A stretch of DNA of 64,000 bases from positions 31,729,698-31,793,697 of the forward strand of contig JBBCBC010000026.1 in the NCBI GenBank assembly GCA_037126765.1. Reading direction: 5' to 3'. The notes beneath the pieces were generated by a model. The model was not told where the DNA came from. It did not search any database and saw only the letters and a list, made by a program, of their open reading frames with translations. The translations under genes and the position numbers were made by a program. Numbering within the stretch: position 1 is the stretch's first letter; each line of letters begins with the position of its first letter. The stretch comes from Stenogyne calaminthoides. Taxonomy: Eukaryota > Streptophyta > Magnoliopsida > Lamiales > Lamiaceae. This document shows, piece after piece, positions 1 to 10,949 of this stretch.

Positions 1-1178
1 TGCTTTTTGTGCCATAAGGATCAAAATAACAAAATTAATGTTGTCTTAATTTGATTGTTATCGCCTAATTAGATCCAATATTTTTTCTTACAATTTGAAT
101 TAAAATTAATTTGTAAACCAAAAAAATATGTTTTACAAGATATTCATTCCTTTAAGTATACCATTCATCTTTCATCATCTTCTTTCCAGTGGTTATTCAA
201 ATTTGAGAAAAATGCGATCATACTGTCATTTAATTTTGGCATTTGGAGAAAAAGGGATGAAACCTAGTTTTTTTCTTCTGAACTTTGATAATCGCGTTTC
301 CTAGAGTTTGGACATCTGAGAGTTTGCAACGTTTTTTTTTTTTTTTATATATATGTGGTTTTTATATTTGGTTAATTTATGATATGTCATTTGTAATGTT
401 AAGAAAAGTTGAAATAATTTACACATGACAGCCAAATAATAGCACTCATGCGGAAAACTCAAATTTTCACGGTATGCACACTCACGTGACCTGAAACGTT
501 GTCGTTTTGTTTTCTCCTGCCAATTTGAGATATTTACACATGTTATTATATAACTGTACATCAGGTGCATTCCACACAACAGACTTACTCTATAATTTCT
601 AGAATTCAACATAGCATAATTAATTGAATAAGTTGTACTTTTATTTCACTTTTTTAGAATGATTATATATTTAAATGTTTATTTCGTTTAACAATTATAC
701 CAATTATACCATGACATACACAAATTTTAACTCTAAAAGAGAACACACATTTAATTAACTAAACCAAATTAATACATTATACACAACAATATACTTTTTT
801 TGTTTTTTTATTAATTAACTATTCAAAAGAAGCATTTCATCCCAATCTTATGAAATTACCCTTCCTGAAACTATTAACCTTAAAAAAAAAAAAAAAAAGG
901 GACTGCAACTCTGCAAGAAATTAACTAGTAAAAAGAAAAAATTATTATTAAATGACCCGATTCAAAATCAGATCAAACAATTAATACACTGAAAAATAAT
1001 TTCAAAGAGCATTATTTTTTGCCCAACATTATTCTCCAACTAAATCTAAATAAAAAAAAATCAAAGAGCCTAAACTAATAGGACATTGAGCCATTTGGTT
1101 ACAATGACGCTGAACATCACTTTTATTAATTTAATGACAATTAATTAATCGGAAGATATTTGATTGAATTATTCAACC
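1..1178. other. Intergenic, 3' flank of RALF-like copy A
   Basis: AT-rich DNA with poly-A and poly-T runs (330-350, 880-898) and no supported gene. The 103-codon open frame at 301-612 has no recognisable protein and is treated as chance. An inverted relative of roughly the last 600 bases lies downstream of the plus-strand RALF gene, at about 22340-22850. Confidence 0.7.
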
Positions 1179-1376
1179 TTATCCTCCACGGCATTGCTCA
1201 CTGGCTTCACAGCCCCTTTTGTACTGGTTTGCTGGGGGACCAATAGATGGGGTTTTCCCGGGAATACCATTTCTCTCCATAGCCGGATACCCAATATAAT
1301 TAGCTGATGATGAAATGATACTGCTGCTCAACATAACTAATACCATCAAGCTTAACACCAATGCCGTCTTACCCAT
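1179..1376 (-). CDS. RALF-like secreted peptide, copy A (two-cysteine type)
   Basis: A 65-residue intronless precursor. Residues 1-25 form a hydrophobic signal peptide. The predicted mature part starts at the YIGY motif (27-30), matching the YISY receptor-binding motif of RALF hormones, and ends with ANQYKRGC (49-56) and a second Cys at 62, the spacing of the last RALF disulfide. RALFs are apoplastic ligands of CrRLK1L receptor kinases (FERONIA family) that raise apoplastic pH. The first RALF cysteine position is Gly40 and the second is missing, so only one disulfide can form. There is no RRxL S1P cleavage site; the signal peptide runs almost directly into the mature region. A TATA box lies at 1456-1467. 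The stop comes two codons earlier than in the copies ending GGSG. The family call is firm; activity is inference. Confidence 0.85.
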   Translation of the reverse strand: MGKTALVLSLMVLVMLSSSIISSSANYIGYPAMERNGIPGKTPSIGPPANQYKRGCEASEQCRGG

Positions 1377-1455
1377 CTTTAATTATGATGATTTTTCTCT
1401 ACTTGGTTTTTATTTAAAACTTTCTTGTTTGATTATTTTTCCTTTGCATTTCTTG

Positions 1456-1467
1456 TATTTATATAGT
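1456..1467 (-). promoter_or_regulatory. TATA box of RALF-like copy A
   Basis: On the minus strand this reads CTATATAAATAC, about 80 bases before the ATG. The same box at the same distance precedes copies D, E, F and G. Confidence 0.75.
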
Positions 1468-1599
1468 GCCGAAATTTTGTTGGGCTGCAAGTTTTGCCAT
1501 TCGTGTTTTTTGCACTAAATTTAGTAATGTGAAGAAAATAGCTAGTCGAGTGTTTTTTTTTTCTTTTTCCAAAAATAGGTAGTGATCTTTCGAAATTGT

Positions 1600-1680
1600 A
1601 GGTTTGCTTAAGGTGCTTCAATTAATGGAAGTCGAAATGGAAGGCATACATGCATCCAAGAAATATCATTGTTAATATAG
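1600..1680 (-). promoter_or_regulatory. Conserved upstream block with RY-like element (copy A)
   Basis: A block with TGCATGTATGCC-like sequence, part of an RY-type (CATGCA) motif, lies about 250 bases upstream of the start. It is repeated upstream of copies C, E and G and of the degenerate copy at 5210-5275. Its conservation across duplicates may reflect recent copying rather than function. Confidence 0.4.
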
Positions 1681-2179
1681 TGAAAAATTATAAATAATAA
1701 TTATTGTTAATATTCATTTTTTTCAAATATATTATATGAGGGTAGGTATTGTATTTGTATGGACATATATGGCACATGAGACGTATTATAAGAACTATAG
1801 TCCAATCGGAGAAATGGAGATGGAAAATCAGAAAATACATATGAATGATGAGGAGTTTGAACACATGGTCTCATAATTTTGGCCTCAAATAGATTTTGTC
1901 CCATAATTTTTTTTGTTGTGGATAACTTTGACAATGTCCAATTTTAGTTTCAATTCTATTGGAACAACGCGTTTTGCCATTTCAATTTGGGGCTTTTCGA
2001 CAGATGTTGTGACTGGACTGTCACATGTATTTATAAGAATTAAAATTTCAAAACCTTGCGTATGATTTAAAATGCGACAACTCTTTCGATATTAATTCAA
2101 ATATTTGTTAATATTACAATTGATTTTACAAGCTTAAAAAATGTGGCATTTCAAATTCCTGAGTTTGTAAATGTTTTGG

Positions 2180-2410
2180 AGTCCAAAAATAATTCCTACT
2201 CACTCATTAAGATAATCATATAAATGCTCAATTATCCTTGCCCAAAGAGTATTAGGCTTCATTACAATTCTCCAAATCCATTTTCTCAGTAAAGTCCTAT
2301 TAAATTAATCCATATTTTTTAATTTATTCCTAGACTACCATTAGCTTTGGATTTGCACACATCACTTAAAGTTGTCTAAGAAATTTTTATTTCAAATTCA
2401 TTCACCCCAT
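2180..2410 (-). mobile_element. LINE reverse-transcriptase tail remnant
   Basis: Read on the minus strand, this carries a broken form of the segment that follows the reverse transcriptase core in plant L1-type LINEs (VCKSKANGGLG, then a KWVWR-like stretch). The better-preserved relative is at 11825-12010; further copies are at 15350-15590 and, shorter, 7325-7500. Stops and indels break it. Confidence 0.6.
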
Positions 2411-2627
2411 GAAGGAAATCATGTTGAAGTTTAATTTTTCTTTTGATTAGTAAAGACAGTTAAGAGCCTCATTTATAAGTCCAATACTTTTTTTTTATTA
2501 CAAATCTCAATCGTAAATGGATTCAAATTTCGAACAAGCAAGCCCAATACTTAAACGTCTCATTTTCCTTATTCTCAACCTTGGGTGTGAACTTATTAAA
2601 CTTGAAGCTTCAAAGAGGTCTATGACA

Positions 2628-2905
2628 ATATGACCCTCTTTCCCCTTTCCTATATCTGCTAATTGTCGAGGGTCTCAGTCTTATGGCTTCCAAAGTAACG
2701 GAAGTTGAGATTTTTAGAGCAGCTGAAATCGGGAGAGAAAAAGTTAGGATTTTTCACTTACAGTATGCTGACGATACAATCTTTATCGGGTCAGCAAGCC
2801 CCCAAAATGCTTGAGCAATAAGAAGAATCCTTAGGAACTTTGAACTGCTATCGAGTCTCAAGATTAATTACAACAAATGCTGCTTGATGGGTTTGAACAT
2901 CGAAG
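2628..2905 (+). mobile_element. Non-LTR retrotransposon reverse-transcriptase fragment
   Basis: The plus strand reads DPLSPFLYLLIVEGL and then LQYADDTIFIG, the catalytic YADD motif of plant LINE reverse transcriptases, followed by a LKINYNKC-like stretch. An in-frame stop after the YADD region and missing flanks make it a dead remnant. The duplicate is at 15793-16070. Confidence 0.85.
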
Positions 2906-3394
2906 GGAGCTGGTTCGAATCATAAAAAACAAATTGAGATTTTATTTTTCAAAGTTTTTAAATTATATTGCGATTTGTCAAAATTTTGTAATTTTCTCTC
3001 CAATGTACCCTGTCTTCTTAGGTATTCTTCGCCGGTTCGATTCTCATGTTATACTTTTCGTATTCTATAGGTATTCCATTCTACCGGATGTTTAACACAT
3101 GAATCCAAAATATGATGGTTCATTGAATATTTTTCATTATTCCACGTGTCATCAGTATCCATATTACGGAACAGGTCGTTAAACCCCCTCTTTTTTGTAG
3201 TGCTTCCGAAACTATTTAATAGTTTCCTTGAAAGATGAATTAAATTAATTAGATAATTAATTAATACATTGAACACTAATAAAACAACGAAAAAACATTA
3301 TTATATATGTAATTGACCCAATGTAAAATTAGATCAAATTAACAATATACAAAATGAACATAAAGCTCAATCAAAGAGCTATATTAATCGCCTC

Positions 3395-3512
3395 TTGTGC
3401 TTGTTTGCTGGGCCGCCAAAACCAGGGTTAATCTCATATCTGGGAGAATTACCGGGATCTCCAAATGTATTAGCAGATGATGAAATAATACTGTTGCTCA
3501 ACATAACTATAC
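3395..3512 (-). pseudogene. Degenerate RALF-like gene, 3' part (split by Pack-MULE)
   Basis: On the minus strand this continues a RALF-type precursor: VMLSNSIISSSAN, then a changed mature region in which the YIGYP motif is TFGDP, then GPANKHKRR and an early stop. Both cysteines are lost. The 5' part of the same gene, with start codon and first signal-peptide residues, lies at 4954-5001, on the other side of a 1.44-kb insertion. The peptide looked decayed before or soon after the insertion. Confidence 0.8.
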
Positions 3513-4953
3513 GGGATTTAAATCGATTTGGTCCCGTAACTTTGCATCTTTATTGAAAAGGTCCCGTAAGTATCACATGTTTCAATTTAGTCCCATATGT
3601 ATTCAATTTGTGCCGATTTAGTCCCAAATCGCCGGAGACCGGTCAAACTAGCCAAAACGACGTCGTTTTTTGGGACGTGTTTTGCACGCGCCCCTAATTT
3701 CGATCGGGAAAAGCTGAGTGGCACCGGAATTAACATGTGGCTCACCAAATCAGTATTTTACCTATTAAAAAAATTGAAAAACGAAAAAAAAATTACACAT
3801 AAGTATAAAAACATTAAAAAAATTAAAAAAACAAATTAATATATATTTCAATTTCATAAACATTAAATAAATAAAAAATAAAAACAAAAATCGCAAAATA
3901 AAAAAAATAAAAAAATCCCACCATCTCTCTCCCACCTCCCTCTCAGTTTCCCCATTCCCCTGCAAAATCTACCCCATTTCCACACCCAAAAATGGAATCC
4001 ACATGTCCAACCTCCAACAATCTAACCCCAACTCCAGAACCCTCCCAAAAGCCCTCTAAAAAAACCTTCGTAACATCACTAATGGCGGCCGCACGCACAC
4101 CTTCCTTCAAAGAGGACACCTAAATCAGAGATTCCACCTCAAACCCTTGAATAAATGCCCTAAAAGAGCTCAAAGACAAGCTCGTGTCCACCCACTGCCC
4201 CTATTCAATGTGGGAAATCCCACTTTTAGGAAACGTAGACGAGCCTTGCCGACGCCTGCTTTTTTTCAAATTCCTCCACGCTAGGGATTTTAGGGTTCAC
4301 GATTTGTTGTCCATGCTTCAAATGCCTAATTTGGAGGAAGGAGTTCCGATATTGATTTTTCTTTTGGAGGAGGATTTAGGGTTTAAGGAGCTCGCAGGAT
4401 CCTTGGCCTATATGCACGGAATTCAGTTGGACGCCAAGATCCCTGTTTGTTATAATGCCTATGGGGTTTTTTGAAGATAGGGAGATGTATGAGAAATTTT
4501 TTGGGAATTATGAGAAATTGAAGAAATTTTTTGCGTTGGAGAGTGCAGGTTTTGGAGAGAGGGATTAAGCTTCTGCATTTTTTAATTTTTGCGATTTTTT
4601 TTATTATTTAAAATTAAATCTGAAACTGAAATATATATTAATTTGATTTTTGAATTTTTTTTAATGTTTTTATACTTATGTGTAATTTTAATTTTTTTTA
4701 ATAGGTAAAATACTGATTTGACGGTCCACGTGTTAATTCCGGTGCCACTCAGCTTTTCCCGATCGAAATTAGGGGCGCGTGCAAAACACACCCCATAAAA
4801 AGACGTTGTTTTGTCTAGTTTGACCGGTCTCCGGCGATTTGGGACTAAATCGGCACAAATTGAATACATATGAGACTAAATTGAAAAATGTGATACTTAC
4901 GGGACCTTTTCAATAAATGTGCAAAGTTACGGGACCAAATCGATTTAAATCCC
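3513..4953. mobile_element. Pack-MULE (Mutator-like element) carrying a patellin fragment
   Basis: A 1441-bp element with long terminal inverted repeats of roughly 380 bases (3513-3900 and 4570-4953), both starting GGGATTTAAATCGATTTGG. It is flanked by target duplications taactatac (504-512 of the 3001-4000 block) and taactaatac (4954-4963); the second copy at 16674 shows the intact 10-base form on the left. Long inverted repeats and 9-10 base duplications are typical of Mutator-like elements. No transposase is present; the interior is a piece of a host gene. Confidence 0.88.
3992..4569 (+). pseudogene. Captured patellin (Sec14-like) gene fragment, broken
   Basis: From the ATG the sequence follows the start of a patellin-type Sec14 protein: a proline-rich N-terminus, FVTSLMAAA, then the CRAL-TRIO N-terminal region (WEIPLLGN, KFLHARDFRVHD, EEDLGFKEL), then VCYNAYGVF and a stretch ending near a LERGIKLLHF-like segment. 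Stops and indels around 4120-4160, 4240-4260 and 4300-4370 break the frame. Patellins are plant phosphoinositide-binding proteins with a C-terminal GOLD domain; the Sec14 core and GOLD domain are absent. A less damaged copy lies at 17163-17678. Confidence 0.85.
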
Positions 4954-5001
4954 TAACTAATACCATCAGACTTAACACCAATGCCGTCTTACCCATCCTT
5001 A
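4954..5001 (-). pseudogene. Degenerate RALF-like gene, 5' part
   Basis: The minus strand begins with ATGGGTAAGACGGCATTGG, the same start as the intact RALF copies, and runs into the target duplication of the Pack-MULE. It joins in register with 3395-3512 across the insertion. Upstream sequence to about 5280 keeps the family promoter pattern, including a TATA-like run near 5070-5082. Confidence 0.82.
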
Positions 5002-5009
5002 ATTTCTTC

Positions 5010-5850
5010 AAATTTTATCCCGATATTGATTTTTCTCTTTCTTGGTTGATTATTTTTTCTTTGCATTTCTTGTATTTATAAGTGCAGAAATTCAGTTGGG
5101 ATGCAAGTTTGTCCATTCATGATTTTTGCACTAAATTTAGTAATATGAAGAAAATAGCTAGTATTTTTCTTTTCCAAAAATAGGTAGTGATCTTTCGAAA
5201 TTTTAGGTTGCTTAAGGGGCTTCAATTAACGGAAGTCGAAATGGAAGGCATACATGCATCCAAGAAATATCATTATAATTATTTTTATTACTCAATTTTT
5301 TTTTTCAAAAATATTATTTAAAATATGACAAATATAAGGACTATAGTCCAACTGAAGAAATGGAGATGGATCAGGAAACCTATGACTCTATATATGGATA
5401 TATAGTTTATTAAAAATATATAAAATTGCCATCTCACAATAATGATCATTATATATGAGGTAATCGATGAACTTATTATTTTAGTATCATATTTATATAT
5501 ATATATATTTGGAGGTGTGAACGACAAAATATGTTTGGAGGTGTGAACAACAAATTTTCGTATTTAATAATCAATAAATACGAAAATGAATTACAAAATT
5601 TTCTTAAATAAAACTGCAAATTTCGAAAACAGTTCCTAGTTCTGGTAGACTTTGACGCGGAGGCTTGGAGAAAATTTATGACGAAACATCTATTTTTGAA
5701 TCACCGAATCGAACCATTTATTTTGACCATTAGACAAAAATAAATCAATTGGATCCCGTCATGCACCGGTTCGATTTCCATGTTTCACTTTTCGTATTCC
5801 ATTAGTGTTTCATCCTGCTCGATTTTTAACACATGAACCCAGAATATGAG
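5010..5850. other. Promoter and spacer of the degenerate RALF copy
   Basis: This holds the promoter-like block of the broken RALF gene (5040-5280) and then AT-rich spacer. The stretch 5520-5700 is a second copy of the spacer found at 19440-20010, where a MITE has inserted. No gene is seen. Confidence 0.6.
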
Positions 5851-5852
5851 AG

Positions 5853-6202
5853 AATAATGTTTTTTAAGAACAATAACTTACGGGGCAATAATTTTACGAG
5901 CTTGAAAATGTAGGACAATATATTTTAAAACTTGTAAATATAGAACAATATGTTTTAAAATTTGTAAAAATAGGACAATATGTTTTAAAAATCTATAATG
6001 TAGGACAATCAAGCTCGAATCTCACATGATATTTCCACCCGATTTGGGATTATTCGGGCTCAATTGTCCTACATTTACAGATTTTAAAACACATTGTCCT
6101 ATATTTACATATTTTAAAACATTCATTTCCAAGTCAGTAAAATTATTGTCCTTAAAACACAACCCCCCTAAAGTTATTGTCCTAGAACAACATTTTTCCC
6201 CA
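5853..6202. mobile_element. MITE, family 1 (AGGACAATAA type), copy 1
   Basis: A foldback element of about 350 bases. Repeats of AGGACAATA on the left are mirrored as TATTGTCCT on the right, around a centre with CACATGATATTTC and a GGGCT-rich palindrome. Relatives are at 8911-9243, 19575-19962 and 33524-33898. It has no coding capacity. Confidence 0.75.
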
Positions 6203-6579
6203 GAATATGATGGTTCGTTGGATATTCTTTATTATTCAATGTGTCATCCATCTATATTATGAAATAAAAAATGAAACATCAATTATGGAATAGCTTATCA
6301 CATTCCGCCATGCGCCATACCGCAAAAATTACTTTAGGATAATTGCTCTTAGATACAATTTTTGAGACTCCATCATCACTAGGTACAACTGAATTTATTT
6401 ATTACTATTAGATACAATTTTAATTGTAATTTACCTATTTTAACCTTTATAACCCCCTATTCATTTCAGCTATTTTTTTAGGGAATTCTTTAAATTATTT
6501 AAGATTCTCCATCCCTTAAAAAAATATCATCCCTGTCCTCAAAAAATTATTTCGGTTATTGAGAAGTTTGACGATTTTA
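6203..6579. other. AT-rich spacer
   Basis: No gene, repeat family or regulatory element that I can support. Confidence 0.5.
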
Positions 6580-7135
6580 ATTATTGAATTTTTTTCATCG
6601 ACTATCACATCATTTTTTAGTGTGCAAAATATTTAATTTTGCACATGTGTAAAAATATTTATACTATGTGCAATTTATTTATTACGTGTGAAAAAAATAT
6701 TTAGTTTTGTGTGTAATTTATTTTGCACATATTTACAACCTGTATGTGCAAAATAATATTGCACATATAAAGAAATTTCAGCGCCAATTTTATTTTGAAT
6801 AGCACAATTTAAGAGATTTATTTTATTTTGTAAATATTTTTAGTATTTTTTTGTGAAAAATATTTAATATTGTGTGCAAGTTTTGTAGTTTGCACATGTA
6901 CAAAAATATTTATACTATGTGCAATTTATTTTTTACTTGTGAAAAATATTTAGTTTTGTGTGCAATCTTTTTTGCACATATTCACAATCCATATGTGCAA
7001 TATTATTTTGCATATATAAAGAAATTTCAATGCCAATTTTGTTTTGAATAATACAATTTAAGAGATTTATTTTATTTGTGAATGTTTTTAGTATTTTTAT
7101 ATGAAAGCTTAAATTTGGCAATTGTATTGTATCTT
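6580..7135. repeat. Two tandem units of about 275 bp
   Basis: The segment starting near 6590 is repeated from about 6855. Both units hold TGTGCAA/TTGCACA palindromes, the run aaatatttatactatgtgca, and a shared tail aagagatttattttattt. Divergence is modest. There is no coding potential. Confidence 0.8.
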
Positions 7136-7139
7136 CTCA

Positions 7140-8173
7140 TGTGCAATTATAAAAGGATAAGTAGGATTATCGGGCCTTGGGAATAAATAACTTGAGTATT
7201 CTTATTTATAAAATTTATATTTGATACATATATTTTGTTTTTTTAATATGATGAAATTATTAAATTTGTATCAAATTGCATACAATGATAAATGTAGGTA
7301 TGAAGAAAATGGTAAATTTGCATATCTTAAAATTTGCACACATCACTTCAAACTACCCAAGGAATTTTTATTTTTCAGGTTCGCTCACCCCCAATGGAAA
7401 TCTTGCTAAAGTTTAATGAGCCTCAAGGCTTTTACGAAGGATGCGGTAAAGGTAAAAGGGCATGTAATAGATGGATAGTAAGGCAAGAAAATAGAGAATT
7501 AATGTTTACGAAAGTTTTCAAATAGCTACGAAATCTTTTAATAAAAAATAATTTGGTCCTTAAATAGTATTGCCTACAACTTGACTATGAACTTTTAGAA
7601 TTTTATTAGACATACAAATTACGTAGTTATAAACAAACTGCCTACACATTTGCAATTTTAGTAGGCAAACAAATTACATACACAAATAATTCCCTAGGCA
7701 ATTTACATTTTTTGTAGGCAATTATAGTTGTAATTTATATTGACCTACAAACATATTTACCTATAAATTGTATTTCCGTATATAAATTCGAAACTTTTTT
7801 TAAATTAAATTGAAATCTGCGAAAAAATGATATGATTATATTTTATATATCTTCAATGAAGCCTTTGTTAATTTTTTAAAGTATTGATCACCCCGGCTGG
7901 GATTGAAGAACATTGTTTAATAATTTTCTTACAAGATGAACTGAAATTAGATAACTTATAATACATTGAAGAACAATAAAAGAAATAAATAATATTTATT
8001 ATTATATAAATGACCCAATGCAAAATCAGATCAAATTAACAATATACAAAAGTGAACATGAAGTTGGATCAAAGAGCATTATAATAGGACATTGAGTCAT
8101 TTGGTTACAATGAAGGTCAATTCACTTTTATTAAACGAGAATTAATTAATCAGAAAATATTTGATTGAATTAT
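7140..8173. other. Spacer with LINE-tail remnant, 3' flank of RALF copy C
   Basis: At about 7325-7500 there is a shortened, divergent copy of the LINE tail seen at 2180 and 11825. From 7550 to 7800 GCCTACA and TAGGCA repeats recur in both orientations, possibly an old transposon end. From about 7900 the sequence is the 3' flank typical of this RALF family. No gene is supported. Confidence 0.5.
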
Positions 8174-8377
8174 TCAACCTGATCCTCCACGGCATTGATC
8201 ATTGGCTTCACAACCCCTCTTGTAGTGGTTTGCCGGAGCGCCAACGCTTGGGGTGTGTCCGGGAACACCACCTCTCCCCATAGCCGGATACCCAATATAA
8301 TCAGCTGATGATGAAATGATACTGCTACTCAACATAACTAATACCATCAAGCTTAATACTAATGCCGTCTTACCCAT
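8174..8377 (-). CDS. RALF-like secreted peptide, copy C (most divergent intact copy)
   Basis: A 67-residue precursor with the same signal peptide as copy A, the YIGYPAM motif at 27-33, then GRGGVPGHTPSVGAPANHY and the KRGC-x5-C end, finishing CRGGSG. It differs from the other copies at about ten mature positions (for example His41, Ala47, His51, Asn59, Asp60). The first disulfide pair is absent here too. The promoter lacks the TATA box of its paralogs: at 8450-8462 the run reads ccaaaacttccta where others have ttgtatttatata. The upstream RY-like block is kept and contains CATGCATGCATGC at 8624-8637. It may be older, differently regulated, or silenced. Confidence 0.82.
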   Translation of the reverse strand: MGKTALVLSLMVLVMLSSSIISSSADYIGYPAMGRGGVPGHTPSVGAPANHYKRGCEANDQCRGGSG

Positions 8378-8682
8378 CTTTAATTATGATGATTTTGCTA
8401 GTTGGTTTATATTTAAAACTTTCTTGGTTGATTTATTTTTCCTTTGCATTCCAAAACTTCCTAGTGCAGGAATTCAGTTGGGATGGAAGGTTGTACATTC
8501 ATATTTTTTGCACTAAATTTAGAAATATGAAGAAAATAGCTAGCTTTCGAAAATAGGTAATGAACTTCCGAAATTGTAGGTTTGCTTAAGGTGCTTCAAT
8601 TAATGGAAGTCGAAATGGAAGGCCATGCATGCATGCATCCAAGAAATATTGTTGCTAATATAGGGGAAAATATTAGGTTAGG

Positions 8683-8905
8683 TCTTGTATGCACCCAGGT
8701 GCACCGTGCACTCATAGTGCATTTTAGAAGCGTGCAACTTGTTATGTTAAAAAGTGCGACTTATTTATACAGAAAAGTGCAACTGTTAATATGGGTACAT
8801 AGTTGCATGCTTCTGTTTGGAATAGTTGAACGTTTCTGTTTTGTATAGTTGCATGCTTCTAAAATACAATATGAGTGCACGGTGCACTTGGTGCACATGA
8901 GACCC
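8683..8905. mobile_element. MITE, family 2 (GGTGCAC type), copy 1
   Basis: A short element whose ends are near-inverted repeats, AGGTGCACCGTGCACT on the left and AGTGCACGGTGCACTTGG on the right, with GTGCAACT repeats inside. Related sequence lies in introns of two genes, at 41165-41325 and 61803-61922. Confidence 0.65.
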
Positions 8906-8910
8906 ACTCA

Positions 8911-9243
8911 AAATATTTTTTTAGGACAATAACTTTGGGGGATTTGAGTTTTAAGGACAATAATTCTACGGACTTAAAAATGTAGGATAATATTTTTTAA
9001 AATATGTAAATATAGGATAATATGTATTAAAATCTATAAATATAGGACAATCGAGCCTGAATTGGGCTCAATTGTCCTACATTTACATATTTTTAAAACA
9101 TATTATCCTATTTTACAAATTTTAAAACATATTGTCCTATATTTACAAGTTTAAAAATATATTGTATTACATTTCCAAGCCTGTAAAATTATTGTCCTTA
9201 AAACACAATTCCCTAAATTACTGTCCTTAAAAAACATTATTCC
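8911..9243. mobile_element. MITE, family 1, copy 2
   Basis: The same foldback organisation as 5853-6202: TTTTTTTAGGACAATAACTT at the left, and ACTGTCCTTAAAAAACATTA at the right. It lies directly next to MITE family 2. Confidence 0.75.
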
Positions 9244-9644
9244 TTTACTATAGCGACAAATTTTAAGCTCAAGAAATAATAATTTATTGTTATAATCTTC
9301 ATTCATATATTAGGATATATAACAAAATAATACAAAAGGAAAATACTATGATTATTTTACTTTTAAATTTGAGGCTCGGTCTTAATTTATTCCCGAATAT
9401 ATAAAACATAAAAAGCAAGAGGCCTACGAAGCGCCAAATAAACACTCTGATATATATATATATATATACTGAAAATTATTTTTTAATCCTTTAAATTGTC
9501 ACTTTTTAGTGTCGAATTTTAATTTTCGCGAATTGAATTAATTATGTAATTTTTAATTATTCGATATTTAATTACTTTAGTCTGATACTCAGCCGTAGAA
9601 TGTTAAATATCGATTGGTGCTAACGTGGCAGCGTTAGTAGAATA
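9244..9644. other. AT-rich spacer with (TA)n
   Basis: A TA dinucleotide run at 9451-9469. Nothing else can be supported. Confidence 0.5.
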
Positions 9645-10949
9645 TGTTGAGAATCACAATTTGAGAACACGATAAAATCGACGTTTTGGCTCAAGCCAAC
9701 AGGAGAACGATTAAAAAACAAGAATTTACTAAAGATATAAGTTATTGATTGATAAAAAATAAAGAGTATTACACGGTATATAAATACTAACAAGCCGACT
9801 CAAAGGTAAAATCTATCCTAACAACTTGATAAACATGAATAAAACTAATAAAGATGCCAATAAAGATAAATAAGTGATAAATCTGGAACATTCTTGTAAT
9901 TTATGCGATATCTTGACAAATTTAGGTCAATCTTGCCAAATCTTGTTAATCTTACGAATCTTGCAATATTTCTAGGACAAATCCAATCTCGTAACTTACC
10001 AAATTTAGGACAATATCTTTGGTAAATTTCGCAAGCAACAATTCTGGGACAATTTCGCAAATCTAGAACAATTTTGCACATAATAATCTTGCAAGTTACG
10101 ATTCTGGGACAATTTTCTTGCCGTGGACTAAAGATATAAAAAAAATATTCAGAGATGACTGACATGTAGATTTTGCGGGGCGTATGTGTTAGAAAAGTGG
10201 TGTTGTGTGTGTAGATGAAGATGAAGATGATGCAGAAAACTGACTTAATACGAAAAGTCGAGGCAAGAGTTGGACTCTCTTTCCGTAAGACAATATTGCC
10301 CCTGAACTCCGGTGCAATACGATATCAATGGCAATCGTCCCCAAGATACAAAAAAACTTCACGATAGTTGCACTACGAATCGGAAGCTATCGGCAAACGA
10401 ACTCGGGCATCCGGAACTTTCTTGACACGACTACTAATGCAGAATTCTAGATTGCTAAGATGCTTTTTGTATGCACTGAATGCTTTCGGATTTTCGGATT
10501 GAAGAAATGAATTCTAGGGACTGAATTTATAGAAGTTGAAGAGTTGTGGTGTCCTCTGGTGAATAGGTGCAACTGTCTGGACATGAAGAATTTGGGCCCT
10601 CTGATCGTATCACTTGGATCAAATCTAGATCCAACAGCCCAGATCGCACCCTTTCGTATGGGGCGGCTAGCCCCTTTCACCCAGTTCGACTGAACCGGTC
10701 TGTGGACTCGATCCGGGTCATATGCAACAAGTGCGATGTGCGCGTGCTCGTGCGGATGTGGGTGCAATCAATAGACTATTTGGGTTCGTCCTTCGGGCTA
10801 ACCGTAGCACCACCATGTAGACTTTAGTCAAATTGATTTTCCATACCACAAGTCTATTAATAAGGAAGTAAATTCCTCTTCCACTTTCCGATGTGGGATC
10901 GATGAGATTTCTATTTCTCCCACATTTTCTCTCAAACTTTTCCACAACA
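9645..10949. mobile_element. Probable solo LTR
   Basis: The block begins TGTTGAGAATCAC and ends TTTTCCACAACA, giving the TG..CA ends with TGTTG/CAACA inverted repeats expected of an LTR. The base composition jumps from AT-rich to mixed, and no retrotransposon internal region adjoins. The flanking five bases (gaata and aatta) do not match well, so the boundaries are uncertain. The 106-codon frames within it are chance. Confidence 0.45.

Larger units (their letters stand above)
1..4488. repeat. Segmental duplication, copy 1 (about 4.5 kb)
   Basis: This block matches 13146-17651 nearly base for base with small indels. It contains RALF-like copy A, LINE remnants, a degenerate RALF copy and a Pack-MULE with a patellin fragment. 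The match begins at the window edge, so the real unit may extend further left. It stops inside the patellin fragment, after the sequence gggagatgt. Both copies share the same transposon insertion in the degenerate RALF gene, so the insertion came first. Confidence 0.95.

Noticed and set aside
3597..4869. Mirror open frames of 80 and 95 codons starting with the same residues at 3597 (+) and 4869 (-)
   Set aside because: They are the two inverted repeats of the Pack-MULE read outward to inward, not genes.
6580..7135. CRISPR-like or satellite array
   Set aside because: Only two long units with no short regular repeat and spacer pattern, and a plant nuclear setting.
9845..10945. 106-, 86- and 75-codon frames on both strands
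   Set aside because: They lie in a probable solo LTR and overlap on opposite strands with no recognised domain.
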